From positions 1-27,624 of the forward strand of contig JAHLWZ010001029.1 in assembly GCA_020536535.1 (NCBI GenBank): a stretch of 27,624 nt of DNA, written 5' to 3'. The DNA comes from Pelomyxa schiedti. Its lineage: Eukaryota > Evosea > Pelobiontida > Pelomyxidae. Position 1 is the stretch's first letter; the number at the start of each line of letters is the position of its first letter. Positions 17,843 through 24,960 of the stretch are shown here, in pieces. The notes under the pieces are model-generated. The model was not told the DNA's origin, did not search any database, and saw only the letters and a program-made list of their open reading frames with translations. A program made the position numbers and the translations under genes.

Positions 17843-19120
17843 ATGGAGGTTGTAGTTGTCAACGCCCTGCGTGCTCGCGACCAAGTTGGCGTTCTGGCAA
17901 GCGCGACGACCGCCGGTATCCTGGCGACGGACGGGCACGTCGTGGCCAAGTTGGTGTGGGACCTGGTGGTGTCCACGGCCGCTGTTTTTGTGCTCAGGGT
18001 AGCGAAGATAGGCGCGGCGAGGGATCTGTGCGTGAGGGTGTCGCCGCTGCTGCTCGGAATTGTGGGTGAGATACAGGACGGAGAGTACTGCTGCGTGGTT
18101 CTTCCTGATGACGCGAGATACATGTTGAAGCGCAAGTATGAGTGCACTGGCTGGGAACGTGTTGTCCTGTACACTGGTGCCAGGCCTGCTGCTACAGAGC
18201 CAGATAAGAGGATCAGGGGGTATGGTGGTGGTGGTGTTGATGAAGGAGGAGGAGGAGGAGTGCTGCTCTGCCAGAAGCCAGTGTGGTTCAAAACTGAGTG
18301 TGAGGTAGTCACTCCAAAGTGGATTGCTCTGTTTGGTGGCAGGGACGATGGTGGTTGGCCCATCGGTAGGGAGAAGTTTCTTCTCCTTCATCGTTGGGGT
18401 GACAGGCTCAGTTCTGAATTTGTTCATTGCGGAATTCCACTGACCATCTTTGCTGATGGTGTTCTGGCCATTCTAGCATTCAACAGCACCAGATTTGATG
18501 ACAACCAGTTGCTGCTTGTCCTCAACAAAAGTGATGAATTGGGCCCACATCTCCACATAATCAACATAATTGATGCGGAGCAGACACATGTAACAGGAAA
18601 GCTCTGTATTGTCAGCACCACAATGTTCTCATTTCCTGCTCTTCGAATCCAAAACTTGTTTGTCATGAGGAAGAACAGTGGAACCCGTTCTTTTTTCTGC
18701 ACAGGTGTCTCTGATCCTGGTATGAGATTTGTCAGGTTTTCAGTTGCCGAGGTAAGTGGCTGTGTCACACAACTGGCACAGCCATTCACCCAGGTTCAAC
18801 CTGTCAACAATTCTGTGTTCTTCCTCAGGGATCGTGCTGACAATGTGTTCATATGCGATTGCAATGACCCCACCAACCCCTCACCAGTGGCTGTACCCAG
18901 ATATCCAGAGAGTGATGAGTACGGTACTGGTGACAAAAGGCTCCACCGTATCGGGGTGAATGTTTTCATGAACTCTGGTTTTCTCTTCTATTCTGACTGG
19001 TCACACATAACAGTGATGGAACCATTCTCTGGGTCCTGTGTACTCACACTGCAGGAGAAACTGGGTACACGGATGATTGTGGGTCCACCAATCAGTTCCA
19101 GCTGGAGCAGTGCTATGTAG
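17843..19120 (+). CDS. Type I tandem-family protein, VINTL subgroup, 425 aa
   Basis: An intact intronless ORF starts MEVVVVNALRARDQVGVLAS and ends TAG at 19118-19120. It is the closest relative of the copy at 4520-5788, about 13 kb away: both share ATDGHVVAKLVWDLVVST-type blocks, SPLLLGIVGEIQDG, a VVLYTGARPA strand, KFLLLHRWGD, FVMRKNSGTRSFFC and VFICDCNDPTNPSPV. They also share the ending VMEPFSGSCVLTLQEKLG in place of the T-x-FPLF ending. The linker between the RDQ and GH boxes is the shortest of all type I units. A Gly-rich loop (GYGGGGVDEGGGGG) replaces the acidic loop of its sister. AATAAA at 19241-19246 follows the stop by about 120 bases. Confidence 0.85.
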   Translation: MEVVVVNALRARDQVGVLASATTAGILATDGHVVAKLVWDLVVSTAAVFVLRVAKIGAARDLCVRVSPLLLGIVGEIQDGEYCCVVLPDDARYMLKRKYECTGWERVVLYTGARPAATEPDKRIRGYGGGGVDEGGGGGVLLCQKPVWFKTECEVVTPKWIALFGGRDDGGWPIGREKFLLLHRWGDRLSSEFVHCGIPLTIFADGVLAILAFNSTRFDDNQLLLVLNKSDELGPHLHIINIIDAEQTHVTGKLCIVSTTMFSFPALRIQNLFVMRKNSGTRSFFCTGVSDPGMRFVRFSVAEVSGCVTQLAQPFTQVQPVNNSVFFLRDRADNVFICDCNDPTNPSPVAVPRYPESDEYGTGDKRLHRIGVNVFMNSGFLFYSDWSHITVMEPFSGSCVLTLQEKLGTRMIVGPPISSSWSSAM

Positions 19121-19540
19121 CCCAGCAGCCCACCACAACCCTTCAAGTCCAGGCATGCCTTTTCTAATCTTTTTTTGTGTGAAGAAAAGTGGGGATGGAA
19201 AGGGAGCTTTTTGACATAAAACCTGCTAAAGATTTGGGTGAATAAAATAATCCACAGACCTGAACGCTGACGCTCTCCTTTTCGTTATGGTCGCTCAGGA
19301 TGTCTGGTGTTTTTTTTATTTCAGCCAAAATTTTTGTTCATTTTCGTTGCATTGCACTGATTACCAGAAAGGACTTTCTCTTTCGTTTTTTTGATGCTGG
19401 CGGCACCGATGTTTTTCACACCAGTAATAAAAAAAACCCAGTAAAGTTGTGTCAACTGGAAGAAAAGAATAAGAAGGACCAGGTTGTATTTTAGTTTTGT
19501 GTGCGGGCCTGACAGCCTTCTTATGTTGCCACAGGCTCCC
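19121..19540. other. Convergent intergenic spacer
   Basis: 420 bases between the last family gene (plus) and the PARP-like gene (minus), which converge here. It is AT-rich with T and A runs and the AATAAA at 19241-19246. No gene, repeat or RNA structure was recognised. Confidence 0.5.
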
Positions 19541-20014
19541 TCATTCACCAATAACTATCCGGTCACATCTGATACTGCTGCAGGTGATGGTGCTGTTGCC
19601 CGACACCGTGAGGGTGCCGCCAGGGAAGTCCATGTTTCCAGACAGCACTCCGTCGACCACCTGGACCTCCACGACGCGGCACCTCGACGTGTCCCTCACG
19701 CACCACTCGTCGAACGGGCCGATGCCCAGCCACTTTGGGTGGGTCCCGTGGCAGCTGTTGTACGCGCCGCTCGCCGCCCACGAGCCGTTCGGGTCGTTGG
19801 ATGTCCCGTGCTCGCACACGGCCCCGAGGTCCACCTGCACGACGGCCACCGCGACGGTGGAGCCTTGGTTCCGGTGGGTGGCGACGCGCCTGGCCACGTC
19901 GAGAGTGGACAGGTAGACGCCTGGGCCAAGGCGGCCCTGGCTGCTTGGGAGCATCCCGTTGGTTGCTATGCTTGATAAGCTCGAGCACCGGGTTCCATGG
20001 TACAGCAGTGGCAT
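19541..20014 (-). CDS. Small PARP-fold (ADP-ribosyltransferase-like) protein, 157 aa
   Basis: A single-exon ORF with ATG at 20014 and TGA at 19543-19541. The N terminus LLYHGTRCSSLSSIATNGML places His6 in the H-G-T/S box that binds NAD in PARP catalytic domains. RLGPGVYLSTLDVARRVA places Tyr34 in the G-x-Y-[FLV]-[AS] box. The central GTHPKWLGIGPFDEWCVRD and the following RCRVVEVQVVDG segment resemble the back of short stand-alone PARP-like domains such as fish Gig2, in which the classical catalytic Glu is replaced. Here too a clear equivalent Glu is not evident, so mono-ADP-ribosylation or a non-catalytic role is more likely than polymer synthesis (inference). No targeting signal is visible. 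The coding sequence is markedly GC-rich compared with its AT-rich flanks. Confidence 0.75.
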   Translation of the reverse strand: MPLLYHGTRCSSLSSIATNGMLPSSQGRLGPGVYLSTLDVARRVATHRNQGSTVAVAVVQVDLGAVCEHGTSNDPNGSWAASGAYNSCHGTHPKWLGIGPFDEWCVRDTSRCRVVEVQVVDGVLSGNMDFPGGTLTVSGNSTITCSSIRCDRIVIGE

Positions 20015-20407
20015 TTTTTTCTTTCTTGTTGTTTGGTTTTTACAATTTAAATATTAAATTTTGCACTTATGTGAAACAAACAACTTAGTGGCAAGTTGCT
20101 CCCAACTTCCTTCCTTTAAAAATAACCTAAGATTCTGCCCAGATAGGGCACATGTGCCTTGTTATTGGCATTATTGTTCTGAGCCGCAAAAATAAACACA
20201 GAAAATACACTGCTGGTGGTGTTTGTTGTGCCTGCTACAGAGACAAAGTGTTGTGTGATGAAGGGGGTGTGGTATTCAGTGTTGACCTTGGTGTGGTTGT
20301 TGTGGTGGTGGAGTTTGTTGTTGTGTGTAGTGTCACTCGTGGTGAGTGTGTTGGTGCGGGTGTGCCTTTGACTGATGACCTTGTTGGGGGTTGGTTAGAA
20401 TAATGAT
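20015..20407. other. Spacer between RhoGEF stop and PARP-like start
   Basis: Nearly 400 bases. On the minus strand an open Thr/Pro/Ser-rich frame (about 20423-20235, with TTTTTT) directly follows the RhoGEF stop. It could be a C-terminal exon only if a 26-nt intron at about 20439-20414 were removed, shorter than any other intron inferred here. Otherwise the stretch is 3' UTR and the promoter of the PARP-like gene. Confidence 0.4.
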
Positions 20408-23400
20408 CTAGGCTTGTGGGCATAGAAAAGAAATGTACCTGTTGAGGTCCTCAGTGAGAGTTTTTATTGAGGTGACAAGGTTTCTCAGTGCGTCGTGATC
20501 GGGATGCTTTTTGGTTGTGTTTTGTAGCATTTCCTATTGTGGTGGATGTGAGTGCGGAAAGTTTCCGGCAATAAAAATTCGGGTATTACATGACACAGGA
20601 GATAGTATTCCGAGACTCTCTTGGAAGGATTTGTTAACTGGTCTTTGATTGACTTGTGGGATGATTCTTCAGTTTCCTTTTAAACAGTAAATTTCAACTG
20701 GAGAATAGGGATCCGGAAATTTACTTGGAGCCATTTTGAGTACATTGGATTTCCGATGTGAGCAGCTTCCAGGGCTCTAACTTGTTCAGACCGGTGCACG
20801 ACATAGTCGAAGTAGAGCGAAGAGATCTCTGGAAGCTAAAAGGATAGGTTATTTTGTTGTTTGGAGTATCTTACTCACTCTGTTTTCAAATAAATCGGTG
20901 ATTGTAGGGGATTCTTGTTGGTCCCACTCTTGTTGCCGCTGTTCTATCTCAAGAAGAAATCTCAGGTAAAATTTGAGAAAATTATATTTGGGAGGGATAA
21001 ATACTGTTCATGCTCAGTAATCATAAGTTCCAAATTTCCACAGACGTTGCGGACTCCTTGTTCTTGTAGGAGCGGGCACGTGTCTCTCTTCAGAGACTCA
21101 TGTAAAGGAAGAATGAATATCTTTAGGGGTGTCAAAACCAGTAAAACAAAGAAATTGCTACCTCAAAAGTGCTTCGCAAGTCTGACACATACTGCTTCTC
21201 TGTTTCGAGAAGCTGGATAACAATTGAAGCTCTCTTCTTCTCATTGTCCGCTTCAACTGCTTCCCAGTAGCCCTTAGACCCCTCTACATTGTCATCTGAT
21301 GCCTACATGCCAATTTAACAGCTTAAAAGTAATAGAAGGCATACCGCGTTGTTGAACAGGCTTTGCATCAGGTTACTCTGCATCTCCTCCAAAACTTTAT
21401 TTATTTCGGCTATCCAACATTGGCACTCCTCCAGTGTTCGTGCAACACATCTCAATGTCCCTTCAGTGGAGAGTAATTTGAACTCTGGTGCACTGGAAGC
21501 GGGTAGAGAAGTAGTCTGTACGGAAGCAGCAGCAAGAGAAACTTGGCGGCAGAATTTGTATTTATTATGGCGACTGGGCTCTGGCTTTGTAATAAGAATA
21601 ATATCCGAAAAAAGCCACAATCGACTCTTTGATTTGTTGACCGAAAGGAGTCCTTCTTTAATCAACCTGCAGGATGTAAGAACTCTAAAAGGAAGGAAAT
21701 TCCTTGCCTCCTCTTTGGGTTTGACGTAAGATCCCCATTAAAATTTGCCAGCTTGCCTTCAATTTCATGGAGCTCGCTCTGGTTGTGTTGATTGATGTAA
21801 TCTGTAAGGTCTTGCATGAAGAGTAAAGCTTCTTGCAGTGGCTTTTTATTTTCCCTTTAGTTGCAATATGAAAATTCGTAATACCTTATAATCAGGGTGT
21901 TCCTTGGGAGTGTACTTAAGCATGTCCGTGAGTAATAGTACATCTGAGAAATATTATTAGCTGTGCAAGAGGAGAACGTGTACATCTTGGAACTCTTTGG
22001 ACAGGTCTATGCAAAAATTAGAGATTTAACTGAAAAATGAAAGCTAAACGTGATAAGTAAGCTGTCAAGGCTGAGATTGCCCAGTGCTGGGGAATATTCT
22101 AGTGACTGCATGGGAAGGAAATTTATGTAGTTGCTCACAAAATGGATGGAAAAACCTCAAGATATTTGCGAAATACAGGACATTTTTCTTTGCAATGGTC
22201 TAATGTTTTACAAGCAGTTGGGTAGTTGCTGACATAATATTTGTACAGTTTGATGAATGTCATCTATGGGCAAATAAGGATAATATATTTCACGACATGG
22301 ATGCTACAAACATTGTTCAAGAATACATTCCCAAGAACAGAAGAGTCTTGCCAATTGCTTACACAAGCTGATATTGACTGGTTAAGGCTGGAAACTCTAA
22401 GTACTTCCAATATTTAGGAGCAGGAAACCTGACATGACAAGTTCTGATAACCTCTGCATTGGCAAATAAATTGAAAATGTCTTCTTTTGCAAGACCTCTT
22501 AGGTCAGATTTAAGTGGATTTATGAAATTCTGCCGATCCTTAAAAAAGCACTTGGGAAATGCCTTACCTCTGTCATGGCTGTGAGTGAGCTCAGATATAT
22601 GGTCTCTGTGCTGAGCATTTCATTGGCAATTTGTTTACGCCGCTTAAGTAACTTAGGTATTCCTTCAACTATTTCTGGTGGAACTCTTTTTTTCCAGCTG
22701 TCATCAATCACAACAGGTGGGGATGTTTGTGGAAACTCTGGCAGTGAAGATATGGTTTTGGCATGCATTTTGGGGGATAGTGATAGTGCACCCTTCAACC
22801 CCAGAAGTGGTGTACGTTCCCTTGGGGTTGGGCCAATTGTTGCCCTACGACCAGGTGGTTGTTCTGTTACAGAGTAAGATTTACAGATATGTTTTGGTTA
22901 CATGCTTGGCAAAACGGAATCAACAGACCGACGAATAGCATCATCCCCTGGAGGGAGAAGAGATGCCGGTATTTTGGGAGAGGGATGGGCAACAAGACCT
23001 ACCTCAGAAGGAATTGGAGGGGAACCAACTTCACGTCTTGTCAGAAATTGGTGCCTGTCTTCCGACAGAACAAGAGCAGGTGACTGTGACAGAGATCTCC
23101 TGTTATGGGAACTATAGTAGGGGCAAGAGGTCGCCAGCAATTGAGGAGATGACGATGCAAAAGTTCGTGGGGAGTAACTGCGAGGCGGTCCATGGCAAGA
23201 TGCAGAGTAATGGCGGGAATGACTGCCGCCCCAATACCTCCCTCTGTCCCCTTCCCTGATTCTCCTTTGGTCTCTTTCCCTCTCCATGTCCCGATCTCTT
23301 TCCTGTTCTCTTTCCCTTCTATCTCTTTCCCTTCTGCATCGGTCCCACTCTTCCTGTTCCCTTTCCCTTCTCTCTATTGCTCTTTTCCTTTCCCACTCTT

Positions 23401-24412
23401 CCCTCTCTCTTTCTCTTATACTTCTCTCCCTTTCCCAGTCTTCCCTTTCACGATCTCTTCTATCTCTTTCCCACTTTCTATCCCTTTCACGGCATTCACT
23501 GTATCCCCTTGGCGGACTGTACTCCCTATATCTCCCTGCACTTCTCCATCTCCACTCATCCCTATCTCTATAATCCCTATAATCCCTATGTTCTCTCTCC
23601 CACATTCTCCATCTCCTCTCTCTCGACGTTGATCGTGAGTGTGATCTTGATCTTGACCTTCTTCGTGAATGTGACCGTGACCTTGATCTCGACTTTGACC
23701 TCGATCTCGATCTCAATCTCGGCGGTGAGCGTGATCGTTCTATTGGCCTTCTTGAAGGTGACGGTGAGTGTGAAAGTGACAATGCCCGCGATCTTATTGC
23801 TCCTGTGTTAGCCCGCGAAGACAATGATCCAGAGGGGGTATGTGCTGGTGAATGAGTTGGTGAATGCAATGGTGAGTGTGATGGTGACCTCGAGTGAGTT
23901 TGTGACTGTGATTGTGATGTAGACCTTGAGTGAGCATGAGATTGCGAAGGCGATCTCGTGTGAGATTGTTGTGATTGCGATTGCGATTGTGACAGAGACA
24001 TAGAGGTGTTGATCGTCCGCCTTGGAGAAGGTGGTCCCTGTGGTGACCTCGCCCTCCGTGCACGTGGGCTATTATTATCGTAATCGCGGTTACGGTCCCG
24101 CGAACGAGAGCGGGTGCGAGACCGAGAGCGAGAGCGAGAACGACGGCGAGGGCGCGAGTGGGATCGCGACCGGGATCGGGAGCGCGGGCGGGAGTGTGAC
24201 CGGGAGCGCGATCTGGAGCGTGACCGGGAGCGGGAAGGAGAGTGGGAGGGGCGAGGGGGGGTGCGGGAGCGGGAGTGGGAGCCGGAGCGAGAACGGGGCC
24301 GCGTGTCGGGCAGGGGGGCCGGGGAGAGGGGGGGCCGCGGCGGGGAGCGGGAGGAGGAAGAGGCGGAGGCGCGGCGGGGGCGCGTGGGGAGCACGGGGGT
24401 CGACGCCGACAT
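20408..24412 (-). CDS. RS-rich DH-PH-DH Rho guanine-nucleotide exchange factor, about 16 exons, about 1091 aa
   Basis: Model (coding order): 24412-22933, 22863-22568, 22529-22429, 22387-22312, 22263-22156, 22105-22050, 22006-21984, 21943-21885, 21841-21726, 21666-21345, 21302-21162, 21120-21005, 20960-20879, 20835-20725, 20652-20590, 20533-20408; in frame to TAG. DH1 begins RRKQIANEMLSTETIYLSSL and ends PVQRVPRYVLLLTDMLKYTP. The PH domain (from 21665) has the conserved C-terminal Trp in CQCWIAEINKVL. DH2 begins ASIVIQLLETEKQYVSDL and carries LTNPSKRVSEYYLLCHEML, a weaker version of the PVQR helix. DH domains eject GDP from Rho GTPases; PH domains bind phosphoinositides or partners. No second PH follows. 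The join between the RS exon and DH1 is the weak point: an in-frame TAA at 22900-22898 must be removed by a 69-nt intron (22932-22864), or the RS part is a separate gene. Confidence 0.75.
22898..24412 (-). other. RS/RE-rich low-complexity N-terminal exon (possible separate SR-like gene)
   Basis: From ATG at 24412 an open frame of 504 codons runs to TAA at 22900-22898. Residues about 35-110 are dominated by RS dipeptides, 135-205 by SQSQ/SPSH repeats, 225-270 again by RSRS. About 270-400 are alternating Arg/Glu/Asp (RERERE-type) as in U1-70K-like splicing proteins, and then comes a Ser/Pro tail. No RNA-recognition motif is present. RS domains are SR-protein-kinase substrates and usually mark nuclear-speckle proteins. 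A strong-looking intron (GAG|GTAGGT at 23002 to CCCTCCAG ending at 22948) near the 3' end offers an alternative splice path. Only about 35 bases separate the TAA from the next deduced exon, which favours one fused gene. Confidence 0.6.
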
Positions 24413-24960
24413 GGGGCTGCCCCGGCTGCCGCTGCTCAGGTACGGCGACGACGAGGGGGGTGGCGACCGCTCGCGGTGGCTGCGTCTCCCTCCTCCTGCT
24501 CCTGCTCATGCATGGGTTAGTTTGGGTTTTCGGGTTTGGTTCGTACGAACATCGGTATGTGATAAAGACAAATTAAAGTTGTAGTTGGTGTGGTTGGTTG
24601 TGTTGGGGGGGGCGGTACCGGTTGATGTCGAGCAACCAGCGGACATTTCGAGAAATCAAACGACTACAATTCTGTGATGGGGTTGTTAGATGGAAAGGGA
24701 ATCTTGGACTGAGAAGGGGGTCGAGGGAGTTCCGCAATTCCGTTCGGAGGCCCGAGAGGCAGATAACATCGGACTCAATTCGGAGTGGTTGTTCTCGTGG
24801 ACTTGTCGACAACGTTCTTTCCGTAACGTCAAAGCGGAAATCAATCTCCCCAGCAGGGTCATGTGAACCAACTGCCCCCATTTGGGAATTCAAACACAAA
24901 ACAAAAAGAAGTTCCGTTGTTTGGCGCCTGAAGCATTTTGTTTGTTGCAACACCAACGTG
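24413..24960. promoter_or_regulatory. Divergent promoter region, RhoGEF versus phosphodiesterase
   Basis: About 550 bases separate the minus-strand start at 24412 from the plus-strand ATG chosen at 24961. An in-frame upstream ATG at 24625 would add 112 residues to the phosphodiesterase. That stretch lacks the GC-rich third-position bias of the downstream coding part, so I treat it as leader. No specific promoter motif was recognised. Confidence 0.4.

Noticed and set aside
22898-22900. In-frame TAA between the RS region and DH1, with no TAA used as stop in the confidently assigned genes, as a hint of TAA reassignment to an amino acid.
   Set aside because: About 15 kb of other coding sequence contains no in-frame TAA, whereas a reassigned codon should occur often. 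An intron removing it, or two separate genes, is simpler, and the stop sample is mostly one paralogous family.
23192-23811. Ser/Leu/Pro/Phe-rich plus-strand frames opposite the RS exon.
   Set aside because: They are the antisense of Arg/Glu codon repeats and have no independent features.
24060-24584. Arg/Glu- and Gly-rich plus-strand frames near the RS gene start.
   Set aside because: They are complements of RS-encoding repeats and contain no start context or domain.
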